64,000 nt of DNA. Source: Frateuria_A sp049727805. GTDB taxonomy: Bacteria; Pseudomonadota; Gammaproteobacteria; Xanthomonadales; Rhodanobacteraceae. The notes under the pieces were generated by a model. The model was not told where the DNA came from, ran no database searches, and worked only from the letters and a program-made list of their open reading frames with translations. Below are positions 42,163-50,613 of the stretch, piece by piece (position 1 is the stretch's first letter; each line of letters starts with the position of its first letter). Where the stretch lies: assembly GCF_049727805.1 (NCBI RefSeq), contig NZ_JBCNYA010000016.1:22770-86769 (forward strand). Reading direction: 5' to 3'. A program made the position numbers and the translations under genes.

Positions 42163-43080
42163 ATGACGGACGACGATCGGACCTGGCCGTCCTTGCCGTA
42201 CGCCGCCTGGCAGGACACCTACGCGACCCTGCATCTGTACTCGCAGATGGTTGGCAAGGTGGCGCTCGCCCTGGCACCGCCACTCAACCATTGCTGGGGC
42301 GTAGCACTGCACGTGACCCCACGCGGCTTGTCCACCGGCATGCTGCCGCATGGGTCACGCGCGTTCACGCTCGCCTTCGACTTTCTCGATCATGCCCTGG
42401 ACATCACCTGCACCGACGGCACGATCCGGCGGCTACCACTGGCATCCCGCAGCGTCGGGGCGTTCTACCGGATGCTGATGGATGCGCTCGCGGACATGGA
42501 TCTAGCGGTGCGGATCTGGCCGGTGACGGTCGAGATACCCGTGCCGGTGCGGTTGGACGACGATACCCGCCCGAGTATCTACGAAAGGGCCTGGGCGCAG
42601 CGGTTCTGGCGCATCCTGGTGCAGGTCGACCGCGTATTTGCCTTGTGGCGATGCGACTACGACGGCAAGAGCAGCCCGGTCAATTTCTTCTGGGGCAGCT
42701 TCGACCTGGCGGTGACGCGGTTTTCCGGGCGCCGCGCGCCGCCGCGCAATGGACCGGCGTTCGAGCGCGACGCCTACTCGCACGAAGTGATCAGCCACGG
42801 CTTCTGGCCCGGCGACGCACGGCTGCAGGAGCCGGCGTTCTACGCCTACGCCGTGCCACCGCCCGCGGGGCTGGCCGATGCGGCAGTGCAGCCCTCGCAA
42901 GCGTACTTCCACCGGGAACTGGGCGAATTCATCCTGCCCTACGACGCGGTTCGACGGAGCGCATCGCCCGAACAGACGCTCCAGGCGTTTCTGCAAAGTA
43001 CCTGGAACCAGGCCGCCGAGCTGGGCCAGTGGGATCGTGGCGCACTCGAGCGGCGACAAGACGACGAAACGACGACGTAG
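42163..43080 (+). CDS. DUF5996 family protein
   Basis: A 305-residue cytoplasmic protein fitting DUF5996: WPSLPYAAWQDTYATLHLYS, QMVGKVALALAPPLNHCW, ALHVTPRGLSTGMLPHG, RFWRILVQVDRVF, VNFFWGSFDLAVTRFSGRRA, YSHEVISHGFWPGD, and a late FILPYDAVR. The conserved His and aromatic residues suggest a binding pocket, but the function of the family is not established. GGAGGAG precedes the ATG by 5 bases. It ends about 30 bases before a tandem repeat. Confidence 0.88.
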   Translation: MTDDDRTWPSLPYAAWQDTYATLHLYSQMVGKVALALAPPLNHCWGVALHVTPRGLSTGMLPHGSRAFTLAFDFLDHALDITCTDGTIRRLPLASRSVGAFYRMLMDALADMDLAVRIWPVTVEIPVPVRLDDDTRPSIYERAWAQRFWRILVQVDRVFALWRCDYDGKSSPVNFFWGSFDLAVTRFSGRRAPPRNGPAFERDAYSHEVISHGFWPGDARLQEPAFYAYAVPPPAGLADAAVQPSQAYFHRELGEFILPYDAVRRSASPEQTLQAFLQSTWNQAAELGQWDRGALERRQDDETTT

Positions 43081-43112
43081 GCAATCGTCGCGAGGTTCGC
43101 TCCCATAGGCTA

Positions 43113-43176
43113 GATAAGTGAACCTGACCCGTTTTGTTTTTCCCGATAAGTGAACCTGACCCGTTTTGTTTTTCCC
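43113..43176. repeat. Perfect 32-bp tandem duplication of a REP-like unit
   Basis: Two identical head-to-tail copies of a 32-bp unit (43113-43144 and 43145-43176) beginning GATAAGTGAACCTGACCC and ending in a T-rich stretch. The AAGTGAACCTGACC core recurs elsewhere in the window. Confidence 0.93.
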
Positions 43177-43184
43177 CGCGATCG

Positions 43185-43970
43185 TTACGGTTGCATCAGT
43201 TGATCGACGCGCTCGCGCATGCTCTTGCCGAGGCAGTCGGCATCGGCGCCGCAGGCGTCGCGGGTAGCGATCCAGTCTCGCTGTGTCTGCCGGAACGTCC
43301 GAGCCTCGCCGTCCGCCCGCTGCAACGCGAAGCGATAGGCGGCGGCCACGCTGCGGTCGTAGCCGGCCAGTGTGGCCGAGGCGCAGATCGCCTGCTCCGT
43401 GGCGCCACGCGCCTTCGCGCAGGCGAACGATGCCTGCACCGGATCGCGCTCGCCGCGCCGACGCAGGACCAGCACGTAGCCGTCGTTGTCGTAGTTGGTC
43501 AGCAGCCGGTCCTCGGACAGCGCCACGAACCAGGCACCGCTCCACAGCGCGTCGCCAGGCGTGCAGACCACCTGCAGCGGGGCGACGGGCGCGTCGGCGA
43601 GCTTGAGACCGAAGTCCGTGAGGGTGGGCCGGGTTGGCGTGTCGAATGCCGCAGGCCGCGGGTAACGCACGCCGATGAAGTGCTGCAGCGTGTCGCCTCG
43701 CAGCGAGGTCATCGCCGGGTTCTGGCAAGGGCGTGAATCGTCGTCGAAGTGGATGCCGCCGCTGCCGATCTCCAACTGGCGCCCGAGCAGACGCGGATCG
43801 TCTGGAAAATACAGCCAGTGCGACTGGTCGCGATGATCGACCGCTACCTGGACCACCTCCCAGCGGCCTTGCAGTGGCAAGGGTGAACTGGCGAGCGCCG
43901 CCCATCCGACGACACAACCCAGCGGCACGACAAGCCAGCGCAGCAGCGATGAGAAAGGGATGCGGGGCAT
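43185..43970 (-). CDS. Secreted protein with LprI-like (DUF1311) C-terminal domain, intact copy
   Basis: A 261-residue protein with a signal peptide (SLLRWLVVPLGCVVGWAALA). Residues about 30-165 are a beta-rich domain; residues about 170-260 are a DUF1311/LprI-type helical domain with the conserved Cys and the pattern ASFACAKARGATEQAICASA, LAGYDRSVAAAYRFAL, QRDWIATRDACG, CLGKSMRERVDQL. LprI from mycobacteria inhibits lysozyme, so a defence of the cell wall is a possible role. A nearly identical but frameshifted copy lies at 52107-52891. Confidence 0.87.
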   Translation of the reverse strand: MPRIPFSSLLRWLVVPLGCVVGWAALASSPLPLQGRWEVVQVAVDHRDQSHWLYFPDDPRLLGRQLEIGSGGIHFDDDSRPCQNPAMTSLRGDTLQHFIGVRYPRPAAFDTPTRPTLTDFGLKLADAPVAPLQVVCTPGDALWSGAWFVALSEDRLLTNYDNDGYVLVLRRRGERDPVQASFACAKARGATEQAICASATLAGYDRSVAAAYRFALQRADGEARTFRQTQRDWIATRDACGADADCLGKSMRERVDQLMQP

Positions 43971-44040
43971 GCGGGCTCCGGTCAGGATTTGCGGCAACAA
44001 GAATGAAGCTAAGGGCGCCGGGCCAAAATGCGGGCTACGG

Positions 44041-44346
44041 TTACCGTTTGCCCAAACCGGGCGCGCCACCTTGGAGGAATGGTGTACCCCCCCGAGCGCG
44101 ACCATCGTCTCGCCCGAAATGACGAGCGATCTTCTGCTTGGCGGTAAGCGGCACCTTGGCGGCCCGCTTGGCCTTAGTGCGCTTCTTCTTGCGCTCAGAA
44201 GCACCTTTGGTCTTGTTGGGCTTGGCCTGTCTACCCGGAGCTTTCCGGATTCCCGCCAATACGATCGCGTTAGCCTCCTCGATCGTTACCCCACGGTCCG
44301 CTGCCACGCGCTCTGCGAGGTGTGCTCTGAGTATTTTTCTATCCAT
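44041..44346 (-). CDS. Small very basic protein of unknown function
   Basis: A 101-residue protein with a helical start (ILRAHLAERVAADRGVTIEE) and a middle packed with Lys and Arg (KGASERKKKRTKAKRAAK), then a Gly/Arg-rich end. Highly basic tails suggest nucleic-acid contact, but no domain is recognised. TAAGG lies directly before the ATG. It could be a chance frame in GC-rich DNA, though Lys-rich composition argues for a real gene. Confidence 0.55.
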   Translation of the reverse strand: MDRKILRAHLAERVAADRGVTIEEANAIVLAGIRKAPGRQAKPNKTKGASERKKKRTKAKRAAKVPLTAKQKIARHFGRDDGRARGGTPFLQGGAPGLGKR

Positions 44347-44434
44347 GCCTTAAAGATTAACTGGGTCGGGTTCACTGCGAGCTTGCCAACAAGAGGCTTA
44401 CTTGTGGACCCCGTTACTTGTGTACTTGTGCAGC

Positions 44435-45343
44435 TCACTGCGCCAAGCCTGCCAGCCACGCAAGTACCGTCTTAGACAGGTCGGTGCGCATGTCCGAATA
44501 GGCATGATCTGTAGACAGGTGCCTGGTAGTCACGTGGCGATCGCCGGCCTTGCGCAAAGCGTCTGCGAACGCTTCGTTGTAGTCAGCCAAGCCGTCGTCG
44601 GAGGTGACCACGAGGACGTTGCGGTCCCTCAGTGCAGCCGCCTTGGCGGTGAACACCCAGTCGGCGGCGTGCGCGGCCACCTGTTGCGCGAGACCATCGG
44701 CCGTGCAGCCGTGCAGCGGAGCCATGCCTTCGTGGGCCAGGCCGGTCGCCATCTTCTCCGTCGCATTGGCGCTGGCGTTTTCGCGCCGCAGGTGCTGGTA
44801 CACCCCGCCAAGATCGCCGCCGGAAATCACGCCGATGGCCCTGACGCGCGGATCGGCCGCGGCGGCCTGGATCGCCATGAAGCCGCCCATGCTGTGGCCG
44901 ACGAGCACGATGCGCGCGGGGTCCAGCCGCAGCTTGTTCGCCACGGCCGGCTGGCGCAGGTAGGCCAGTGCCGCCGCGACGTCCTCGATGCCATGCGTGA
45001 AAGAGAAATCGCCGGGCGTACCCCATGAGCCGCGGTAGTTGAAATAGAGCACGTCCCAGCCGGCGCGACGGATGTCCTGCGCCAAGTCCAGGTTGCGCTC
45101 GTTGCCAGGAAAGCCGTGCAGCAGGATTACCGCCGGGTGCGGGCCGACGCCGGCGGCGACGTACACCAGCGCATTCATTCCTTTGCCGTGGCTGGGGATC
45201 TGCATCGTCTCCATCGAGGCGCGGTTTTCGGTCACGGGACTGTGTCCGGCGGCAGGCGCCGGGCGTGTCTGCACACTGGCGATGCAAGTCAGGCTGAGAA
45301 GAAAACCGGCGGCCAGAAGGCCTTGTCGCGCGTGCTTGCTCAT
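44435..45343 (-). CDS. Secreted or lipoprotein-like alpha/beta hydrolase
   Basis: A 302-residue hydrolase. The N-terminal hydrophobic segment (QGLLAAGFLLSLTCIASVQT) carries a Cys and may be a lipobox-like or ordinary signal. The body has HGFPGNERN, nucleophile elbow GHSMGG, VTSDDGLADY with the Asp and STDHAYSD with the His. This pattern fits a BD-FAE/dienelactone-type esterase. GGGAGG precedes the ATG by about 5 bases. REP-like palindromes lie on both sides, so it may belong to a rearranged segment. Confidence 0.85.
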   Translation of the reverse strand: MSKHARQGLLAAGFLLSLTCIASVQTRPAPAAGHSPVTENRASMETMQIPSHGKGMNALVYVAAGVGPHPAVILLHGFPGNERNLDLAQDIRRAGWDVLYFNYRGSWGTPGDFSFTHGIEDVAAALAYLRQPAVANKLRLDPARIVLVGHSMGGFMAIQAAAADPRVRAIGVISGGDLGGVYQHLRRENASANATEKMATGLAHEGMAPLHGCTADGLAQQVAAHAADWVFTAKAAALRDRNVLVVTSDDGLADYNEAFADALRKAGDRHVTTRHLSTDHAYSDMRTDLSKTVLAWLAGLAQ

Positions 45344-45456
45344 GCGTCCTCCCAAGCGGGGCTGGCTTTCGGAAGCGGCGCCGGTAGCCATGGGCAGGCT
45401 GCCGGTTCGAGCGAAGACTACACGTTCGCACCTGGATTCGAACGACTTCCGAACCT

Positions 45457-45498
45457 GGTCAGGTTCACTTTCACGCACCTAGATAAGTGAACCTGACC
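45457..45498. repeat. REP-like palindrome, GGTCAGGTTCACTT family
   Basis: GGTCAGGTTCACTT at 45457-45470 and AAGTGAACCTGACC at 45485-45498 are exact reverse complements (14 bp) with a 14-base loop. Confidence 0.85.
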
Positions 45499-45549
45499 TC
45501 GTTTTCATCCACTCTGCCCCTTGTTTTCCTTGCCGAAGGAGATCCCGCC

Positions 45550-47052
45550 ATGTTGTTCCCGCAACGCCTACCCATTCACCGCTTCATTCTGATCGGAGCG
45601 TTGCTGGCCGCCGCACCCTGTGTGTCGCTCGCCACGACGCCAAGCACGCCGTCCGAAGCCACACGGCGCGCCATCGGACATGACGTCCAGGCGCAGATCG
45701 ACACCGGCCGCCTCAACGGTGTCGCAGTCGCCCTGGTCAGCCATGGAAAGATCGTCTGGGAGCAGGGGTTCGGCACCGCCGACCCGGCCGGACGCAAGGT
45801 GACCGCACACACGCCGTTCTCGATCGCCTCGACCAGCAAGCCGTTCACCACCACCGCCATGATGACGCTGGTCGCTGCCGGCAAGATCGACCTGGACCAC
45901 CCGGCCAACGACTACCTCGGCAAGCACAAGATCGTCGACGCGGACGGCCCCGTGAACGCGGTGACGCCGCGCCTGCTGGCTACGCATCTATCGGGGCTGC
46001 CTTCGTTGTTCGCCATGTACCCGGAAGGCGGCGCGGCCAGGCAACCGTCGGTCGACACACTGCTGCGCGACTACGGCTTCCTCAACGCGCCGCCCGGCGA
46101 GCACTACGAGTATTCCAACCTGGGCATGGCGGTGCTGGCCGACATCGTCGCGCGCCGTGCAGGCATGGAATACGGCCGTTACCTGCGCAAGGCCGTGCTC
46201 GACCCGCTGGGCCTGCACGACAGCTTCTTCGATACCGACGTGGCGCGCCGCCAGACCATGGCCGTGCGCTACACCAACGACGGCCGGCCGATGCCGTTCT
46301 ATCTCACCGCGACGCCCGGCTCCGGCGAAGTGATCGCCAGCGTGCACGACCTGGCGCGCTTTGCGATGTTCCACCTGAAGGACCACCTGGCCGACCAGCA
46401 GCCGATCCTCACCGACGCGCAGATCGATCTGCTGCACCAGCCCTACGCACACCTGCCGGGCTTCGGCTACGGCATGGGGTGGGAGGTCTCGCATGATCCG
46501 TCCGGACACACGGTGCTCTCCCACGGCGGCGGGCAGACCGGCGTGTCGGTGGAATTCGTGCTGTTGCCGTGGGCCGATGCAGCGTGCATCGTGGCAAGCA
46601 ATCGCCAGTCGGACCTGGATTTCCTCCAGCGTGTACGCGACCGCCTGCTGCGCACCGTGGCGCCCGATTGGACGACCCTTCCGCGGCCCCCGGTGCCGCG
46701 TCATGAGGGGCTGCCGGCCGACTACGCCGGCACCTGGCGCGGCACGTTGACGGCCCAGGGCCAGCAGATCCCGGCCACGCTGACCATCGATGCCGCCGGC
46801 AACGGAACCTTCGCGCTCCGCCGCGAACCGGCCCAAGCGGTGAGCGACTTCGGCTTGGCCGATGGCTGGATCGCCGGCGGCACCAGCGGCGACCTGGGCA
46901 CGCCCGACACGCGCCGCGCGGGCCTCACCCAACTCGACTTCACGCTCAAGCGCCGCGGCGAGCGCATCGAAGGCGAAATCGACGCCTGGAAGAGAACCTC
47001 CGACGGCATCACCATCCTGCCGTTCTGGACCTCCCTGACCCGCGTGAAGTAG
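45550..47052 (+). CDS. Secreted serine hydrolase, beta-lactamase/PBP family
   Basis: A 500-residue protein with a signal peptide (RFILIGALLAAAPCVSLA). The class C beta-lactamase/PBP fold shows STSK at 94-97 (SxxK nucleophile motif), YSN (YEYSNLGMAV) and HGG in LSHGGGQTG in place of KTG. A C-terminal domain of about 120 residues (TWRGTLTAQGQQIPATLTID ...) is a lipocalin-like extension. Likely a peptidase or esterase, not a true beta-lactamase. AAGGAGATCC precedes the ATG. A REP-like palindrome lies 52 bases upstream. Confidence 0.9.
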   Translation: MLFPQRLPIHRFILIGALLAAAPCVSLATTPSTPSEATRRAIGHDVQAQIDTGRLNGVAVALVSHGKIVWEQGFGTADPAGRKVTAHTPFSIASTSKPFTTTAMMTLVAAGKIDLDHPANDYLGKHKIVDADGPVNAVTPRLLATHLSGLPSLFAMYPEGGAARQPSVDTLLRDYGFLNAPPGEHYEYSNLGMAVLADIVARRAGMEYGRYLRKAVLDPLGLHDSFFDTDVARRQTMAVRYTNDGRPMPFYLTATPGSGEVIASVHDLARFAMFHLKDHLADQQPILTDAQIDLLHQPYAHLPGFGYGMGWEVSHDPSGHTVLSHGGGQTGVSVEFVLLPWADAACIVASNRQSDLDFLQRVRDRLLRTVAPDWTTLPRPPVPRHEGLPADYAGTWRGTLTAQGQQIPATLTIDAAGNGTFALRREPAQAVSDFGLADGWIAGGTSGDLGTPDTRRAGLTQLDFTLKRRGERIEGEIDAWKRTSDGITILPFWTSLTRVK

Positions 47053-47114
47053 CGGGCGACCGCTCCACCCAGGAGCCCGCTTGTGGGCGATGCTCTGCGA
47101 TGAAACTACGCAAC

Positions 47115-47156
47115 AAAGGGGGCGTGACTAATTATCTTGATAGCCACGTCCCCTTT
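47115..47156. repeat. REP-like palindrome, GGGGACGTGGCTA family
   Basis: AAAGGGGGCGTGACTA (47115-47130) faces TAGCCACGTCCCCTTT (47141-47156) with two mismatches that can be wobble pairs. Copy of the same motif as at 55422-55469. It is followed by AACTGGCTAGAGAAAA, which also precedes the direct repeats at 49.4 and 50.3 kb. Confidence 0.75.
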
Positions 47157-47201
47157 AGTTCGTAACTGGCTAGAGAAAAGCGCGCTCTAACCCGGTTTGC
47201 T

Positions 47202-47948
47202 TCATCCCGCGGCTCCAACTGGAACTCCAGCTCCCTTCGTTCCCGTCGCCAGCCGGTTCCCGAGCACAGCAGCGGCGGCCTTACGGATGACGTCGATGAC
47301 GACGCTCGGCTGGGAAAGCATCGGCACGTGGCTGCTCGCAACTTCTGTGACGGTCGCGCCCATGCGCGTGGACACCCAGCGCTGCAAATCGGGATGCACC
47401 GTATGGTCCTGCGTCGCCAGGACGTACCAGCTCGGCTTCGACTTCCATGCAATGTCGCCAGTGCCGAGTTTCTGTTGATTGAAGAGATCGAAGACAGGCG
47501 CGTAGTGGGTCGCCCAGACGAGCTTCTGGTCTTCCTGGGACAGATCCCCGGCGAAGAACTCGGTGCCGTTGGGAAGCATCCAGGCGCGGCCATCAGCGAC
47601 CACGACGCGAGAGAAAATATCGGATGGGTACTTGTCCAGTTGATCCTGGACAGTCTCGCCGGCATCCGGAGCGACCGCCGCGATATAGACCAAGCCGACC
47701 ACGCGCTCGTCAACGCCCGAGGCCGTGATGGTGGCTCCGCCGTAGGAATGGCCGACAAGCAGGACCGGACCGCCGACGCGGTTGAGCGTGCGCCTCACTG
47801 TCGCCACGTCTTCAGCAAACGAGTCCAGGCCATATTGGACGGAGATGACCTCGTGTCCATCGGCTTGCAAGGCCGGGATCACCTTGCTGAAACATGAGCC
47901 ATCCGCCCAGATGCCGTGACAGAAAACGATGGTTGGCTTCTTCGACAT
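47202..47948 (-). CDS. Alpha/beta hydrolase
   Basis: A 248-residue cytoplasmic hydrolase: IVFCHGIWADGSCF (oxyanion region), SVQYGLDSFAEDVATV, nucleophile elbow GHSYGG, Asp in VLATQDHTVHP and His in ASSHVPML. The pattern fits the short hydrolase family often called EstC/pyrethroid-type or signal-peptide-free peroxidase-like. GGAGG stands 7 bases before the ATG. The AraC gene upstream on the same strand (110-base gap) may regulate it. Confidence 0.9.
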   Translation of the reverse strand: MSKKPTIVFCHGIWADGSCFSKVIPALQADGHEVISVQYGLDSFAEDVATVRRTLNRVGGPVLLVGHSYGGATITASGVDERVVGLVYIAAVAPDAGETVQDQLDKYPSDIFSRVVVADGRAWMLPNGTEFFAGDLSQEDQKLVWATHYAPVFDLFNQQKLGTGDIAWKSKPSWYVLATQDHTVHPDLQRWVSTRMGATVTEVASSHVPMLSQPSVVIDVIRKAAAAVLGNRLATGTKGAGVPVGAAG

Positions 47949-48058
47949 GGTGCACCTCCACAAGGTGGTCGCTGTGAGACGAAGCATCCTGCGTTCGAAG
48001 GACCGCCGTATCCGCCGATCTTGCGCAATCAAGCGCTGTTCTTGCGCATGCCGGGTGG

Positions 48059-48949
48059 CTAGTGCGCCTTCGGACAGTTGCGCCGCAGCGTACGAAACTG
48101 GCCCGGGGTCAGCCCCGTGTGCTTCCGGAAGATGCGATTGAGGTTTCCCTGCGATCCAAACCCCGCCGCTAGGGCGATCTCGACCAATGAGAGTCGACCC
48201 TCCGCGAGCTTGGCTTTCGCGCACTGGACGCGACGCTCCGTGATGTATCGATGGGGCGGGAGGCCTGTAGCCTTCTGGAAAAGCCGAGCGAAGTGAAACG
48301 GGCTGAGGCACGTTTCCGCTGCCAACTCGTTCAGACTGATCGCCTCGGCAAAACGCGACTCTACGAGGTCGATCACCCGCTTCAGCTTGTGATCGGGAAG
48401 ACACGGCGCGCGGATGGCCGGGCGCACGCAAATGTTCGAATACCGGGCAACGAGATGCGCCGCGAGCATGGCACTGGCGCCTTCGGCGAACAGTGCGTCC
48501 GTTGGCTCGGGCGGCCGAGAACCCATGTCCCGCAACACGGCCGCCACCTCGTTCAGAAGCGGGTCCGAGATCCCTGCTGTCCGCAACAGTTCCACTCTCG
48601 CCGGATCGATATCGTAATCAGCCAGAGCACTGGATGCGGTCAACGACGGCGCGAGGAAAATCAGGAGGGACTCGACCGGCGCAGTGATCTCGACCTCCGT
48701 CTCCTCCAGGCCCACCGGTTGAAGGGTTGCTATGCCGGGACGTACCGCTACCGGCCGAAATGCGCCGTCCCTCCAACGGGCGAAGGCGCGACCCCCGAGA
48801 GCAACACTGACAGTGGTACAGGTGCAGGTTACGGGCCGCAGAAAGCCGGGGTTGAGGAGCCGATGCTCTATCCGCATCGTCGGCCATTCCAGGGGAGCAT
48901 GAAGCCGGCTGCTTCCCTCATACCTGTGAATGTGAACTGGAAAGGCCAT
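48059..48949 (-). CDS. AraC family transcriptional regulator
   Basis: A 296-residue regulator. The C-terminal hundred residues form a double helix-turn-helix AraC domain (AISLNELAAETCLSPFHFAR, FQKATGLPPHRYITERRV, LVEIALAAGFGSQGNLNRIF, TGLTPGQFR). The N-terminal part is a cupin-like sensor without obvious ligand residues. The start used is MAFPVHIHR with GAAGG upstream; ATG MRIEHRLL further in is possible. Next to it lies the hydrolase gene, likely its target. Confidence 0.9.
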   Translation of the reverse strand: MAFPVHIHRYEGSSRLHAPLEWPTMRIEHRLLNPGFLRPVTCTCTTVSVALGGRAFARWRDGAFRPVAVRPGIATLQPVGLEETEVEITAPVESLLIFLAPSLTASSALADYDIDPARVELLRTAGISDPLLNEVAAVLRDMGSRPPEPTDALFAEGASAMLAAHLVARYSNICVRPAIRAPCLPDHKLKRVIDLVESRFAEAISLNELAAETCLSPFHFARLFQKATGLPPHRYITERRVQCAKAKLAEGRLSLVEIALAAGFGSQGNLNRIFRKHTGLTPGQFRTLRRNCPKAH

Positions 48950-49212
48950 GCCCGCGGTGCCTTCGTTCCGGGTCAGCGGTGGAGGAATGAGCTGACCCCT
49001 TGCTGAAAAGTAGGTCGGAATCACCGGCCTCCGCTTCGGTTCGCTGCCATCTGCTGCACTTTCAGACACTGCGGATATCGGACGCGCCGCTGGCCAACCG
49101 AGGCCAGCGATCACCCCTCGTCGCGTCCTACGCGCAAGCCGGTAAAGACCAGATCAAAAAATACGAGCGTTTCCGCTATCCCCAGCCTTCTTACGTGGGA
49201 GGCAGGCCTTGT

Positions 49213-49516
49213 GAGCCACACTCGAGCACAGCGCGTCGGGTCGGATCGAGCCGCATCCCGCGCGACGGAAGCGAATCGCCAGGAATTCTCGGGCAAACCA
49301 AAGCTGCTGCGCTTGGTACGTCCGCGAACAGAGGCCTCCGACGAAAACAGGCGTTCAAAAACGAGAGCAGCATCGACTATCGGTAACTGGCTAGGAGAAG
49401 GTGCACTCTGACCGGCTTTTCCTTAGAGGAAAAACGCGTAGCACGAACAACGCGCCCGGAGTGTTTTGTAAAGATAACTCTGACCCTGCTCTCAGATAGG
49501 GCTCTGGCCCGTTACT
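49213..49516. repeat. Direct repeat copy A (about 304 bp)
   Basis: Closely similar over its length to 50147-50466: both share CGGATCGAGCCGCATCCCGC, GTAACTGGCTAG, GCACTCTGACCGGC, GTAGCACGAACAACGCGC and CTCTGG/ACCCCGTTACT at the end. Substitutions and small indels only. The rest of the 48950-49622 interval has no supported gene, only this repeat, another REP-like unit (GGGGCTCCGACCCC near 49552) and spacer. Confidence 0.85.
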
Positions 49517-49622
49517 CCCGCAAGGGACGGCGCCCAAGGCTCGAGGAACAAGGGGCTCCGACCCCGTTATTTCCCCATTTGATGACACACTTCCGCCATA
49601 CCACCTGCCATGAGGCTCTGCC

Positions 49623-50087
49623 ATGTTCGCCCTGCCCCTGCTTGTCTCTGCGCTCGCCACTGCCCAGCCAGCGGCTTACCCGGAGGAATTCGCAGCACAT
49701 TGCAGCGGCGGCCATGAGGTGGGGGTGACGTACGCCGTCGGGTATCCGCTGCCCCGTCCTGTAGAGGCTGCCCAGAGCGCGAGCATCATCGACATCCGGT
49801 ACATCGATAGCCATTTCGTGGTGACGCAATCCGGCTACGACCTCATCGAGCAGATTGAGGATGGCAGCAACGGCTGGAAGGTGGAGGTGCTGCAGCAGGT
49901 GCCCGGTGATCTGGTGTTGCTTGCACGGAGCTCCGGCATGACCGTTCTCAACCTATACGTCTATCACCTGCAATTCAAAGGCAAGACAGGCGCGCTGATG
50001 GTGTCCTCAGCGTCCTACGGAGCCGCTCCGGCCTCATCGTCCTTGATCGCACTTACCTGCAGCATCGGACGCAACAGCGGCCGGTAG
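49623..50087 (+). CDS. Small secreted protein of unknown function
   Basis: A 154-residue protein with a short signal peptide (FALPLLVSALATAQ). The mature part is beta-rich with a Cys pair (AAHCSGGHEVG near 27 and ALTCSIG near the end). No family is recognised. It lies between two 300-bp direct repeats, an unusual location that could allow deletion or amplification. The ribosome site is weak. Codon pattern and signal peptide support a real gene. Confidence 0.7.
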   Translation: MFALPLLVSALATAQPAAYPEEFAAHCSGGHEVGVTYAVGYPLPRPVEAAQSASIIDIRYIDSHFVVTQSGYDLIEQIEDGSNGWKVEVLQQVPGDLVLLARSSGMTVLNLYVYHLQFKGKTGALMVSSASYGAAPASSSLIALTCSIGRNSGR

Positions 50088-50146
50088 CCCATTCCCGCGC
50101 CAAGGCAAGGCATATTTAATTACCTCCGTCCCTTCTATTACCTTGG

Positions 50147-50466
50147 GAGCCAGACTCTAGCGCAGCGTGTCGGGCCGGATCGAGCCGCATCCCGCGCGAC
50201 GGAAGCGAATCGTCAGGAGCTCTCGGGCAAGCCAAAGCTGCTGTGCTTGGTACATCCGCGAACAGAGGTTTCCGACGCAAAACAGGCGTTCAGAAACGAG
50301 AGCAGCATCGACTTTCGGTAACTGGCTAGAAGAAAGTGCACTCTGACCGGCTTTCCCTTAGAGGAAAATCGCGTAGCACGAACAACGCGCTCGGAGTGGT
50401 CTTTAAGAGAACGCTGACCCTGCTCACGGTGTGCTTTATCAGATAAGGGGCTCTGACCCCGTTACT
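50147..50466. repeat. Direct repeat copy B (about 320 bp)
   Basis: Second copy of the segment at 49213-49516, same orientation. It ends in ATAAGGGGCTCTGACCCCGT, a REP-like arm shared with 54630. The remainder of 50088-50613 has no supported gene and contains the hairpin leader of the next gene. Confidence 0.85.
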
Positions 50467-50586
50467 TCGAGGATCGGCAAAGACGTTCACGGGTCAGATG
50501 CAAGCGCAGCTCTAGCCTGCCTTGTCCGGCGGGGATCCAGCGGCTGACAAGCCACTGAGCGCCGGCATCTCGAGTCATGACCTGAA

Positions 50587-50601
50587 CGGCCGCAACGGCC
50601 G
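50587..50601 (+). promoter_or_regulatory. Leader hairpin abutting the ribosome site, second copy
   Basis: CGGCCG-CAA-CGGCCG again stands directly before AAGGAGAG and the ATG at 50614, identical to 38386-38400. Confidence 0.5.
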
Positions 50602-50613
50602 AAGGAGAGCGTC

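Noticed and set aside
45550..47052. Serine hydrolase as a clinically relevant beta-lactamase
   Set aside because: It has SxxK and YxN but HGG instead of KTG and a C-terminal extension typical of secreted peptidases or esterases; beta-lactam hydrolysis is not supported.
49111..49373. Small minus-strand frames inside the direct repeat copy A
   Set aside because: They have no ribosome site, are disrupted in copy B and look like chance frames.
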